Shown: positions 1-10,430 of the stretch, piece after piece
Layout: each line of letters begins with the position of its first letter
How positions within the stretch are numbered: position 1 is the first letter of the stretch
Source of the DNA: Stenopsyche tienmushanensis
Taxonomy: Eukaryota > Arthropoda > Insecta > Trichoptera > Stenopsychidae
Reading direction: 5' to 3'
DNA: 64,000 bases
Assembly (NCBI GenBank): GCA_008973525.1
Contig: WACJ01000552.1
Coordinates: 1,488,001-1,552,000, forward strand
Program-made: the position numbers and the translations under genes
The notes under the pieces: model-generated
The model's database searches: none
The model's input: the letters and a program-made list of their open reading frames with translations, nothing else
Told to the model about the DNA's origin: nothing

Positions 1-1999
1 TCACGGGACACAACGTAAATCAGTGTCGAAATTGATTTATGAGTGAAGCAGTTTACTTAGGTTGTATGCATGTACGAGTCAAACGGACTGACAGAACGGC
101 CTAGTATCGATCACAAAATATAATACAGGAGGCTTCAGTTGCGAACACCGACTGAGAATGGTACACGGTTTTTCACTTAGCCACTGCTGCCATTGCAAAA
201 AACGTCTCGTTTGTATGGTCAAATAAAGAGAAAAAATCACCCCCGGGTTTCCTGCTCTGCATCTAAAATTCTGGCGGCGGACATAATTACAAATGAATGC
301 ACAGTTGACTCAGAAAGACTCGGGGGGGTGGCCGACGAAAAAATATATTTACATCTGATCGTTACTCCAAATACATACATGAGAGGCTAGTTCTACATGC
401 TGGTCATTAAGGATAATTTACTCAAAATCCTTCATAGTTTTAAAAGTATTATTTCATCGCGCAAAAATATATATTTTTGGGACATTTATCATGGCAAAAT
501 TATTCAAACTGTATTCCCAAAATGAATAAATAAACAATATTGTAAAACATTGCAAAATTATTAAAGAGATCTTTAATTAAGTATATTGAACTGTAAAACC
601 AATTATTGTTAGTGAAGGGTAGAAGGTGGTTATTCATTAAATTTCCATAAAAGTTAATCAAATAATAATTGTTACAAAATATATGCAGTAATGATTTGCT
701 CTCAAAATATCAAAAATGATGTATCATACATTTATTTCAAAGACCGCGTTCGAAGAGACTGCTGTCTTCCACCATCATGATTGAAAATATAAATATACCT
801 TAGACTTTAAGTATTTTTGTAATTATCACAAGTAAGTTTATTATAATGTTACAAATATTTTATAGTTCTATGAACTGTACGTTTATATACTTCTTGGGAC
901 TATTATTTTATACGAAGTAAGTTGTTATTCAAATTGATTTGCAATGGTCCCAAATGTGGCCCCAGGGCCGTCATCGCCTGTCCGAACTGTCGACACGATT
1001 TCGACCAACGGTGGACCTCATTGTCGCAAAACAATCAACCTGTGGGTCGTAAAGTGAATCCTGAGTACTGACATAAGATACAGACGCAGATGCAAATATT
1101 TCAAGGAAGGTTGCGGTCGGAAGGATTAGAGCCCTTTGCGGGTCGGATATAGACCGCAGGCCTGGGATTTTCTATCCCTCCCCTGACCCGTGGAATGCCA
1201 TGAATTCAGCAACTACTGGGAGGCGACCATAATGGTCACTATTGTAATATTTATTTAATACATATTAAAAAATTAAATATTTATTTTGATTAAGGCATAT
1301 AATAACGAGTTTTCCGGGGGTGGTTTTAAATTATCGATTTTAAGGTTTTATTATTCGTCTAGATTACGGACGTTAGGTATCTAGTTGTAGGGCCCCAGGC
1401 CTGATTGGTTAGGGCCAGGACGATGCGATGGGGTGAGGACCTACCGGAAGTTTTACGAGCGGCCTGGAAGGTCTATTGTCCTGAGAACAAACTTGCGACC
1501 TGCTCAGAGAGTCGAACTTTTATTTATATAAATGGCCACGGCTCTCCTGAGGGATATTATTGTTTGGGGCAAATTAAGATATTCAAACGTTGTTAGGTGC
1601 TTGTACTTAATTTACTTATAGACTTAAAAAACAGAATTAAATTTAAACTCTACATTAAATTGACTTGCATGTATTTGTAAATAATGAACCACTTCTACTT
1701 AAAATAACAAGTTGGAAATTTTAAATCAGTGCGAATAACTTTATAATTGAAATTAAATGAAAGTAGTATCGAAATAAATCATTTGCTCATCGATATACAA
1801 TGAAGCACGGTTATAACGAGCACCAATGAGCTCATGCATATAATTGGATTTATTATGACATTCTAATCATTGCTACTTACATTGTTTATTTGATTCGCAA
1901 TGCATTTTTTATGTATGTGCTTTAAAAAAAAGATAATTGAGTAGAATTTCGTTACATATTATTTAAATCAATCGACGTACGTAATTAATACGCATTACG
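1..1999. other. Non-coding DNA upstream of the LINE
   Basis: No gene is recognised here. Most of the stretch is AT-rich. Two patches, about 950-1240 and 1390-1600, are clearly richer in G and C. Their open frames are 63 to 65 codons or shorter, carry no domain I recognise, and are what chance would give. They may be old transposon remnants, 5' flank of the LINE, or conserved non-coding DNA. Nothing in the sequence decides between these. Confidence 0.5.
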
Positions 2000-2015
2000 C
2001 GCGGACGCCGTCATT

Positions 2016-3074
2016 ATGGAGTCCCCGTGCGCCTCGTGCAAAATTATTATAAACGAACTATTGACTTTTGTCGTCAATAAAATTGACACTCTGGACGAGC
2101 CTTCCATCATCCACCTGTGTAGCGTCTTCACTGATGAGGAAGTGATCAAGGCTCATGAGGTCCTCGCCGCTGTCACACCGCGGATTCGCTGCACCCGCCG
2201 CCAAGGAGAGGGAAAGCGCCTCCGAGCTCTGCAGGACATTCTTAAAATCCTAAAGGAGTCCGAGCCTTCCTCACTGCCACAGTTCGCCGCCATTAACCTC
2301 CGTAAGCTGCCTCCTGTGACATTTGATTACATCGATGTCACAGTTCTACTTAAATCGCTGCAGGAGCTGAAAGCCGAAGTGACGCAGTTGAAAGTTGCAC
2401 AAACACCGAAATTTGACTCCCTGGTGTCTGAGGTTTCGAGTCTGCGCGAAGAAATTCAAGCTCTTAAACGGGTCAAAAATGTTAGCCTGGCCGACATTAA
2501 TAATGTTAATAATAATGTTAATGTTATTGGCACAACTAATTAAAAGTCAGCAAGTGTTAATGAGTCCTTCGCGTCGGCGACTCAAATTCGGGGATCGCAA
2601 ACCATTCTCGCCACAAATAGACACAATCCGCGCAAAGCGACTTCAATTCCTAGTCCAGCTGTTATGGTCGAACCGTCACCCACGTTAATCAAAGTGCCTA
2701 CGCCTAAGCCAACCCGTGAACCACCCAGCGATGGATTCACTACGGTCAAGCGTAGACGAAGAAATGCCAACATTAAAGGAACTGGTTCTGACGCCGGTTT
2801 CCAGGTTTTCATGCCAGAAGCGGAGGTCTATATCTCCAGGTTTGCACCCTCGACTGCAGCGCAAACCATAGAAGAATATTTAAGCAAAACGCATGAAATC
2901 AAATGCAAAGTGCGACTTCTGTCTTCTAATAATACCGACTGTAAGTTTGCTTCTTTTGTGGTCCTCGCCGAAGCTTCGCTGATGGGTAAATTAATGTCCC
3001 CTGATACATGGCCAGTCGGAATTCTATTTCGTCGCTACCGAAGAATCTCTACCCACAAAAATGGAGCTAAATAA
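2016..3074 (+). pseudogene. LINE ORF1 protein (coiled coil plus RRM-like), one in-frame stop
   Basis: One reading frame from ATG 2016 to TAA 3072-3074, interrupted only by TAA at 2541-2543, about 352 codons in all. Residues about 110-160 form a heptad-like coiled coil (LLKSLQELKAEVTQLK, then LVSEVSSLREEIQALK). A low-complexity Asn/Val stretch follows and contains the stop. A basic patch (KRRRRN) comes next. The C-terminal 90 residues, from FQVFMPEAEVYISRF to DTWPVGILFRRYRR, resemble the RRM-like domain at the end of many CR1/Daphne ORF1 proteins. Such proteins bind the element RNA and form the RNP needed for retrotransposition. The two halves are in the same frame, so this is a nonsense change rather than a frameshift. 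The last 14 bases overlap the start of ORF2, which suggests coupled or reinitiated translation in the parent element. Confidence 0.8.
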
Positions 3075-5850
3075 ACTAAAAATTGTCAGCTTCAATTGCA
3101 GATCCCTCCGTAGAGTCGAACACTATATCGCAGACCTATGCGATGAGGTCGACATCGTCCTGCTGCAGGAAACTTGGCTGCTCGAATCTGAATTAAATTT
3201 TCTTAAAAGTATTCATTTGGAATTTGACGGTGTGGGAACTTCCTCAGTGGACAGCAGTGCGGGCCCGCTGGTCGGTAGACCTTTCGGTGGTGTAGCTATC
3301 CTGTACCGAAAAACCATCAAAGTGATAGCTGTGGACATCCAAAGCCCGAGAGTACAAGGTATCAAAATCAAACGGCCGAATACCGACCTATTACTGTTCT
3401 CAGTATATATGCCCACCGATTCCGCTGAGAATCTCGAGGAATTCTGTTCGTGCTTTGGCTTGGTTAACGCGGTTATTGAAGAAAACACTCCCTGCGAATT
3501 TATCTTCATGGGTGACTTCAACGCCCACCCCGGCACTCGATTTTGGTCTGAGCTCACCTCAATGTGTAGCGAAAGCCATATGACGATCCTCGACAGAGAG
3601 AAACTGCCCGAAGAGACTTTCACGTATGTCAGTGACTCTCACGGCTCGCTGAGATGGCTCGACCATTGCATCGTCTCCCAGAGCATCGAGTCATCCGTTC
3701 TGAGCTTGATCGTTCGCGAAGACACAGTCTGGTCAGATCACCGTCCCATGATAGTTACGCTGGGTAACTTAAAACTCCACCTTGACGACCCCTCACATGG
3801 GAATCGTCCCAGTGATCCCGCTAGTTGGAGGCCGACCTCGCCGTACGACATATTCATATATGAAAGGTTCGTCTCCAATCTTATTGGACCTTTATACAAG
3901 TACATGAACCAACAGTTTTGCACGACTAATTGCACTGTTAATGAGCATCGTGCTCTAATTGATAGTCATTACGCTAATATTGTGATGATTATGCGTTCTG
4001 GAGCCATTAAGGCATTTAGTCGTTGTAAACAACATAAATCCGCGAAGAAATTTAATGCCATCGCTGGTTGGAAAGAAAATGTCTCGGATGTGTACTGCGA
4101 CGCGAGGGAAGCCTTCAAGGATTGGTTAGCTGCTGGCCGCCCTGCTGAGGGAGCGCTTGCCGATCGCAGAATCAGAACGCGAAAAATTTTTAAACTCGCG
4201 CTGAAGAACTGCCGATACGCTAACGAACAAAAAAAGATGGATCGCATAGCTCTGGCCTATAAAAAAGGTGACTTTGGAGGCTTTTGGCGTCTGGCTGGAA
4301 TTGCGCTCGGTTCCAAGGCCGGCCCTCCGGCTCACGTCGACGGTTTCACCGGGATTGACGCTGCTGAAAATTTTAGGCAACATTTCGCTATGTCGATGTT
4401 TTCCGCTACGATCGCTTCTTCTTCTGCCCGGTCTTCTGCTCTGTCGACGCATAACGCTGCTTGTGTTATTACTTTGAGCGAGATCAAGGACGCACTCAAA
4501 ACGCTTTCTGGTAAAAAGTCCTGTGGTCATGATGGACTCTGTGCCGAGCACATTGCGCTCGGCGGACCTTCCTTATTGCTTGCCCTGAAAACGTTATTCA
4601 ACGGAATGCTCGTGCATAACTACGTGCCTGCCGACCTGAGTATGTCTGTAGTTGTTCCGATTGTCAAATCGGCTAAACTCGCTGCGACACTGACTGATAA
4701 CTACAGACCCATTGCAATCGCCACCATCTTGGCCAAACTGTTGGAAAAAATTGTGCACAAGAAGCTAAAAGCCTACCTTTACACCGACGATGCACAGTTT
4801 GGTTTTAAATCGAACACTTCTACCAGTTTGGCCATCTACACGCTCAAGCAAGTCATCAGGTATTACACCAGCAGAAGGACTGTTGTCTATGCTTGCTTTC
4901 TCGACCTTAGCAAGGCATTTGATCGCGTCGATCGAAGTCTACTTTGGGATAAACTTTTGAAGAGAGGAGCCCCTTCTACTCTGGTCGATCTGTTGGCCAG
5001 TTGGTATCGAGGGCAGCGCTATTCGGTTCGCTGGGATGGTCTTCTGTCGAGTTCTTTCAGCACTGGGTGCGGAGTCAGACAGGGTGGCTCTATGTCGCCA
5101 GACCTTTTCAACCTGTACATGGACGAGCTCTCCGCGGCACTCAGAGAGACCGCAGTGGGCTGCCAGGTGGGTGGAAGGAGCATCAACCATATCTTTTATG
5201 CTGATGACATGGTGCTGTTGGCGCCTTCAATCAAGGCACTGAGAACGCTATTGGACGTCTGCGTGGACTACACCATCACACACAAATTGACATTCAATAT
5301 ATCGAAGTCAGTGGTGATGGTGTTCCGAGACGGGAAGGCCCCGGATCACGTCCCACCTGTATCCATCGAGGGAAGAGAACTCAACGTAGTTCGGGAGGTT
5401 AAATATCTCGGGCATATCTTCAACGACAATCTCAGCGATGATGCCGATATAGACAGGCAAAGAAGAGCCATGTGCATGCGGGGAAACATGTTGGCGCGAC
5501 GCTTCTTTAAATGCAGCGATGCAGTCAAGCGTCAGCTTTTCCTAACGTATTGCACGTCCATGTACACTGGAGAACTTTGGACACAGTTCCGGCAGAGCAG
5601 CATGCGACAGCTACGGGTGCAATATAACAATTGTTATAGAGCACTATTCGGGCTGCCCAGGAGTTGTAGTGCATCGGGAATGTTCCTCTACGGGCGCATT
5701 CCCCAACTCGAGGCGCTCCTTCGTAGAGCTGCAGCGTCTATGAAGTGCCGCGTCTTCTCTTCAGGAAACGCCTTAGTGAGATCAGTATCGATCGACCTCG
5801 CCTCTATCCTATTTAAGAGGTGGATAGGGTTAATATTTAGGCCCCCCTAA
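3061..5850 (+). CDS. LINE ORF2: AP endonuclease and reverse transcriptase
   Basis: An uninterrupted 929-residue protein. The N-terminal endonuclease (about residues 1-230) nicks target DNA and shows the expected residues: Asn in VSFNCRSLR, Glu in LLQETWL, FGGVAILYR, YMPTDS, GDFNAHPG and the catalytic SDHRP. The reverse transcriptase (about 480-760) copies the element RNA onto the nick. It shows YRPIAIATILAKLLEKI, the FGF(K) box, the palm Asp in FLDLSKAFDRVD, GVRQGGSMSPDLFNLYM and the YADD box in HIFYADDMVLLAPS. A thumb and C-terminal region follows, ending at ILFKRWIGLIFRPP. Length is near the usual 900-1000 residues. The start at 3061 overlaps the ORF1 stop. All catalytic motifs are intact, so this is a young copy by comparison with the other transposons here. 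Whether it is active cannot be told; ORF1 carries a stop. Confidence 0.93.
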   Translation: MELNKLKIVSFNCRSLRRVEHYIADLCDEVDIVLLQETWLLESELNFLKSIHLEFDGVGTSSVDSSAGPLVGRPFGGVAILYRKTIKVIAVDIQSPRVQGIKIKRPNTDLLLFSVYMPTDSAENLEEFCSCFGLVNAVIEENTPCEFIFMGDFNAHPGTRFWSELTSMCSESHMTILDREKLPEETFTYVSDSHGSLRWLDHCIVSQSIESSVLSLIVREDTVWSDHRPMIVTLGNLKLHLDDPSHGNRPSDPASWRPTSPYDIFIYERFVSNLIGPLYKYMNQQFCTTNCTVNEHRALIDSHYANIVMIMRSGAIKAFSRCKQHKSAKKFNAIAGWKENVSDVYCDAREAFKDWLAAGRPAEGALADRRIRTRKIFKLALKNCRYANEQKKMDRIALAYKKGDFGGFWRLAGIALGSKAGPPAHVDGFTGIDAAENFRQHFAMSMFSATIASSSARSSALSTHNAACVITLSEIKDALKTLSGKKSCGHDGLCAEHIALGGPSLLLALKTLFNGMLVHNYVPADLSMSVVVPIVKSAKLAATLTDNYRPIAIATILAKLLEKIVHKKLKAYLYTDDAQFGFKSNTSTSLAIYTLKQVIRYYTSRRTVVYACFLDLSKAFDRVDRSLLWDKLLKRGAPSTLVDLLASWYRGQRYSVRWDGLLSSSFSTGCGVRQGGSMSPDLFNLYMDELSAALRETAVGCQVGGRSINHIFYADDMVLLAPSIKALRTLLDVCVDYTITHKLTFNISKSVVMVFRDGKAPDHVPPVSIEGRELNVVREVKYLGHIFNDNLSDDADIDRQRRAMCMRGNMLARRFFKCSDAVKRQLFLTYCTSMYTGELWTQFRQSSMRQLRVQYNNCYRALFGLPRSCSASGMFLYGRIPQLEALLRRAAASMKCRVFSSGNALVRSVSIDLASILFKRWIGLIFRPP

Positions 5851-6210
5851 ATATCTTCTTAATTCTTATATTATTATTATTCTTTAAATTTTTAATTGCT
5901 AATGTTTTATTTTATTTTATTTATTTTTTTTAATTATTATTATTATATATATATATATATATTTATGCATATTTTTATTTTGTTTTTCTAAAAATTTGAT
6001 TATCCTTTTATTTATCGTTATTAATTTTTATTTTTTATGATTAATTTCATTTATATTTATTTTATTTTTATATTTTTATTATTTTTATTATATTTATATG
6101 TATTTTATTTTTTTTTTTTTTTTTATCTTTATTTTATTTTATATTTATCTTTTTGTTTTTACATTATTTTTTTTTTACATTGTATTTCATTTCACTTGTT
6201 TTTATGTAAT
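5851..6210 (+). repeat. T-rich low-complexity LINE tail
   Basis: A strongly T-rich tract with TTA and TA simple repeats (a TA run near 5945-5960) and long T homopolymers near 6110-6125. It follows the ORF2 stop directly and stops at the Helitron end. It is best read as the 3' UTR and microsatellite tail of the LINE. The 77-codon open frame inside it is almost all Phe, Ile, Leu and Tyr and is not a gene. Confidence 0.7.
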
Positions 6211-6211
6211 A

Positions 6212-9200
6212 CTAGCTGGTACCCGGCGCGTTGCTGCCACAGAAGAAATAGTTCTAAAAATACCATTTGAAATTTGAAAGAGTTATCTTGTTTAATTAGC
6301 AATGTTATAAATAATGATATTTTTTCCGACAATTAATACATTTATTGATATTGAATGATATATAAAAAAAAAACATTAAAAGCGTACATTTTGCTTACTT
6401 AATTGTTCTGCTAAGTGCTTTAGGGTAGACAATAGTTTTGGTTTTTCCGTCTTTAACAAATACAAATAAATTTCTCGGCTGTCCAACGTGGATTTTCTAG
6501 ATTCTTCCGCACACTTGAAGTGCCTTGTTGATGGTCATTGAGAATGCAAGTCCAACGGGGAGCTGCAGTCGTCTCTTATCAAATTGCACGTCGGTGGGAA
6601 TGAGCACATCTTCTCCTTTCGACTTTCCATTAAGAATATATAGTTGTTTCGATGATATTCGGCATCAATTTCTTCATAGTGAGTCTTGTTCCAATTTGTA
6701 AGGTGGCACATCAGGAAGATCTGACGAATTTAAAAACTCGATTGGATAGTTAGTAACTTGGTCTGCATTCATGGCGCTATCAATCGATTTGTAGGTAACA
6801 GAATCATTTGCAATTTGTTATTGTATTGTGTGGTTGATTGTATTGACGTCGGTGTTTTCTGCTGCCAAAATAGCATGTTCGCAAAGCCAATAATGATTTT
6901 TATAATTACTAAAAATCTGCGGAAAAACTTTCTGAATGAGTAAATCGATGGATGGCACAACAACGCAAAAGTTCGATGGAAATGAAATAAACTTGGTAGC
7001 ATCAACATGCACTTTTCCTTCACCAATGTTCAATAGTCGTTTTAAAAATGTGGCTGCCGACGCATCACGCTACAAATGTACGCGCATATTTGTCTTTAAT
7101 GTCAGTTTTCGCACGTCTCTCCAAAGATGCGATGCTTTGAGGCAAGAATCAGCTAGTGTCGATGAAAGCATCACTGGAAGAGGCTGTCGAAAGTCGCCAC
7201 ATAATAAAATTAGAGCGCCACCAAACGGTTTTGCATTTGATCGTAAGTCTTTAAGAGTTCGATCAAGCATTGCATTCGTCCCTGATAATCCCCTTGCAAA
7301 TTTTCAAAACTTTAGCTATGTCAGAAACTTTAGGAATGTTACATGTCAGAGCTTCCAATAAATGCATATCTAATGGCAATTTGAATGCCGAATGCGCTGT
7401 TCGTCCACCATCTAATAATGTTGCCGCAAAACCTAATGAAGCAAGAGCTAAAGCAATTCTATTTTGAGATCGAATGTGAGCCAATAGTAAAGTGATGAGA
7501 TACGTTTTTCCAGCACCGCCAGGCGCATCAAGGAAGAACAGATCATTTGTAATTGTATCGTAGGTCAATTTTTGTTCCGCAAGCAAAAGTTGTTCGTTTG
7601 CTTCGACAAATGCATCCAAATCATTAGCATTGTACTGCTGTTCAAGTGCAGAACGAATTCTTGTTGAATGAATTCTTTGATGTTGATGGTTAAGCAAATG
7701 TCTTCGATTTCGATCAGAGCTTGATTGAAAATATTGTCCGAAAACTCAATTGAATTGTCATTGCTAACGGTGTGTAAAATGTCTTCGCTCAAATCCTCTC
7801 TGAATTTTTACCACAAATCTTTCGGGTTGGGTGACGGACATGTGGTTAAAATGATGGCGAGTAATGTTCTAATTTCCGTTCGACTTTTCTCAATGAAGTA
7901 TGACATTTGACATTAACCAAAAGCATTCTTAAATAGTAACACTCGGCTTTATTTGGATGTAATGTGTAAATAGGGCCCAATGCATCAGATGAATACAGAT
8001 TTCGATAGCCTTCATCACGCATCCCTTGCTTACGTCGTTGAAAATTCTCGGATGTAGTATTTCATGTATAATAGTTAGGAACTTGTGCGTATCATAATGT
8101 CTCTGCAAATACATCTTCTTCACACAGCGCAAGTGTTGGTTCAGCAGCAACATTTCTTGCAGTGTCTGCCTTTGTCCATTTTCGAGATGAACACTGAGAT
8201 GAACAACATTCGGATTGCTTCTGTGAATTAGGAAGCTCAAAATAGGCCAAAGAGCCTCGTCACTGCTGATATATCTACCTGTTTGAAATTGAGTTTGAAC
8301 TCGATCGTTGCGCGCATCAAGTCTTTCAATACTGACTACTGCCATATCACTGCCTATTTGCATGTACAATTTGCACGACAATATCCGACGTTGGTTGAAT
8401 GTTGAACGTTGAAACATTGAACGTTGGTTTGAATGTTTTCGATGAAAAAGAAGATCCATATATTGTTGATTTCAACGTCAACATATTGTTATTTAATAAA
8501 ATAATTATTCATTTGTTTCTTGTTTTTATTTTTTAAATTAAATTTAAATTCAAATCTGGTTAGGTTAGGTTTGTTTGTTTTCATTGTGTCGAAATGAAGG
8601 CGTTTTCAATTTACCAATAAATTTGCCCCCCGTTAACAGGATTTAACCATTATCCATTTTACACTGGGATGCAAACTGTAATCGTAATGGATATCATATT
8701 GAAATGCAGCAATATTCAAATGAACATGTACTTTCGATTGTCGTTGCACGTTGGTCGTCTGATTTTGATCGGATAGCACTCAAACGTACTTTTTCGATTG
8801 TTACGTACGTGAATAAGCGATGAATGACATGAAGCATTTTAAAAGTGCTTGCGATAAATAATTTGGATATAATTTGACTCACGCCGATGGATAACCTGCA
8901 AATGACATTGACGTTTGACGTATGTGTTGTATGTGACGACGACACGACGCCTCCTACTGCAACTTGTAGGTACTATATACCTATAGCCTTAGCAACGCCT
9001 TAGCAACGCATAATCTCAAACACGTCAGAATCAACAACTTTCACACATTAAGTTTTGAATTAAAAATCTACTGTAAGTTAATTGTACTATGCCTATGTCA
9101 CCCCCTGATTCCTTGGCAATAAGTGGACCAAGTTTTATCTCAATCCGATGAACGCGCATATCAACGCATATCGCCCGAGCATAAGCCGGCAAACGCAACT

Positions 9201-9217
9201 TATTTTTATATATTAGA
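6212..9217 (-). mobile_element. Helitron copy 1, both termini present, Rep region missing
   Basis: A Helitron of about 3.0 kb on the - strand. Read on that strand, it begins TCTAATATATAAAAATAAG (at 9217), the usual 5' TC start, and ends GGGTACCAGCTAG (at 6212), a CTRR-type 3' end. About ten bases inside the 3' end lies a GC-rich, weakly self-complementary segment where the terminal hairpin should be. The flanking bases are A before TC and T after CTAG, the A^T insertion rule of Helitrons, and there is no target duplication, as expected. Inside are a decayed replication-region end and a PIF1-like helicase. The HUH Rep nuclease motifs are not visible, so this copy cannot move itself. It is inserted directly behind the LINE tail. 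Confidence 0.88.
6395..8459 (-). pseudogene. Helitron PIF1-like DNA helicase, broken (copy 1)
   Basis: Remnant of the Helitron helicase, which unwinds DNA during rolling-circle transposition. Reading down the - strand: a pre-helicase segment (about 8400-7930) with GRYISSDEALWPIL and VVHLSVHLENGQR, typical of Helitron proteins; a Walker A region at about 7510 reading DAPGGAGKTYLIT; motif Ia GFAATLLDGGRTAHS; a motif II region reading IIRDECNA; motif III LLCGDFRQPLPV; LTLKTNMRVHL followed by a stop near 7070; and a C-terminal end KDGKTKTIVYPKALSRTIK ending at 6395. At least two frameshifts and one stop break the frame. Part of motif II to III and the usual segment after QFDKRRLQLPVGLAFSMTINKA are deleted. 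Compared with copy 2, the Walker A Thr and the motif II Trp are changed here. Confidence 0.85.
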
Positions 9218-9388
9218 TGGCGTAAGCTGTGAATAAATTTCTAAATAAAAAAAAATTTCTAAATAAATAGCACATGGTACTGATTATGGTTGATATACAT
9301 TAGAATATTAAATGATTAGGGGTGTTTTTAATATATCTCCAAATAAAAAGGTCGCATCCTCACCCAGTGGACTATCTAGGTCCTAGAT

Positions 9389-10430
9389 CAGCGGTTTCTT
9401 AATCTGGGGTTCCTAACCAGTATTTTAAGTGAAATGAAAATTGTTGACAAAAATAAAGAAAAGCCTCAGTGTGACACGGTGCAATGTCTTCATGAAACGG
9501 CACTTTCTTCTTCTTCAAATGGGGTCGTTTTTCCGCAATTTTGTCCTTCAAAGCTCCAATAACGCTACGTAATAGTCGCTGTTGAGAAATGAAACTTGTT
9601 TACAGGAATATAGAAAAGCCTCAGTGTGTTATATGTAATAAAATTCTTGGTACAAAAAGCATGAAACCGAGCAAACTAAAAGAGCATTTCGATAATGTTT
9701 ATGAGTTGGGAACTAAAGAGTTTGATTTTTTTAAGAGAAAGGAGTGTTTGCAATTGGATTCCACAGGAAATGCCCAAAAGGTAACTGAATCGTGTCTGTC
9801 GAGAAGGAGAATTTTAAACAGGGTTTATGAGCTCCGTGAAGAAATAGGATTGTTTCGCGAAAACCAGAGAACACAAAAAGAATTAAAGTTTCATCAAAAT
9901 GCTGACGTATCTTACTGATTTTTTCTGAAAAATTAACAATCTGATGAGAAGGGAATAGGATGAATATCTTGGTAGCACAGAATAAAGCTGCAAGTTTTCT
10001 GTATAAATTGAAACTTTTATCAACGCAGAGTTCAAAATGCAGTATCAATGTTTACACAGCTGTGTGAGCAATTGGCAAATTACAAATCTGAAAAAATCAC
10101 GTTAGAAAATTCTGTGATTCATCATTTATCTGCAGTAATAGACTCACTGAAGCAATATTTCCTGAACATGGACAATCGTCAGTTCAATTCTTGGATATTA
10201 GGACCATTTTCTACTGATTATGATTTTTTTAAAGACGAAGATGTGTCAGTCAAAGTAAAATTTCTCGAACTACTCGAGAATAGTACTTTCAGGGAAATGG
10301 AATTTCAAAACTATAATCAGGGAAACTGGCAATTTCTGTAACGAGACTAAAAAGGTTAGGACCCACTGATCAAGGTGAATATATCGAAGAGCGCTTTTGC
10401 GTCATTCCTCATAGTGGATTTGAGTTAACT
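9389..10430 (+). mobile_element. hAT transposon remnant, ZBED5/SCAND3-like, internally deleted
   Basis: The left end reads CAGCGGTTTCTTAATCTGGG at 9389, a hAT-type terminal repeat very close to the ends of the MITE at 33564-33836. Inside lie the N-terminal and C-terminal parts of a ZBED5-like transposase with the catalytic middle gone. The eight bases before the end are TCCTAGAT; no matching copy or right-hand terminal repeat was found, so the right boundary at 10430 is only where recognisable protein similarity fades. A 16-bp direct repeat (GAAAAGCCTCAGTGTG at 9458-9473 and 9613-9628) shows a small internal duplication near the start of the coding part. Confidence 0.72.
9589..10341 (+). pseudogene. 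hAT transposase fragments (BED finger and C-terminal part)
   Basis: Two open segments in the same frame, 9589-9918 and 10048-10341, separated by stops. The first shows a BED-type zinc finger: PQCVICNKILG, then MKPSKLKEHFDNVY, then FDFFKRKE, the order seen in ZBED5-like proteins. The last zinc ligand, normally His after HFxxV, is Tyr here, so the finger is damaged. The second segment, with IDSLKQYFLNMDNRQFNSW and ILGPFSTD, matches the stretch before the C-terminal dimerisation domain of the same family. The DDE core between them and the true C-terminus are missing. No function is expected. Confidence 0.7.

Larger units (their letters stand above)
2000..6210 (+). mobile_element. Non-LTR retrotransposon (LINE), CR1/Rex1/Daphne-like
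   Basis: A near full-length LINE with the classic two-ORF layout: ORF1 (2016-3074, one in-frame stop), ORF2 (3061-5850, uninterrupted) and a very T-rich 3' tail with TTA/TAT microsatellite (about 5851-6210). The ORF2 order of AP-type endonuclease then reverse transcriptase, with no C-terminal restriction-type nuclease, places it in the Jockey/CR1 group. The wording of the RT palm (YADDMVLLAPS) and the tryptophan-rich end of ORF1 resemble CR1/Rex1/Daphne elements of arthropods. The exact 5' end is not visible; 2000 is a nominal start just before ORF1. I could not define a target-site duplication. A Helitron begins two bases after the tail. Clade assignment is from memory of motifs, not from a tree. 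Confidence 0.9.

Noticed and set aside
950..1240. GC-rich patch as a possible exon or LINE 5' part
   Set aside because: No long frame, no splice-site pair with a coherent reading, and no visible match to the LINE.
4126..4551. 141-codon open frame antisense to LINE ORF2
   Set aside because: It is a shadow of the intact reverse-transcriptase frame.
6037..6270. 77-codon open frame in the LINE tail
   Set aside because: It is T-rich low-complexity DNA read as Phe/Leu/Ile/Tyr, and it runs across the Helitron boundary.
6936..7361. 141-codon frame antisense to the Helitron helicase, seen in both copies
   Set aside because: It is conserved only because both Helitron copies are; the helicase motifs lie on the other strand.
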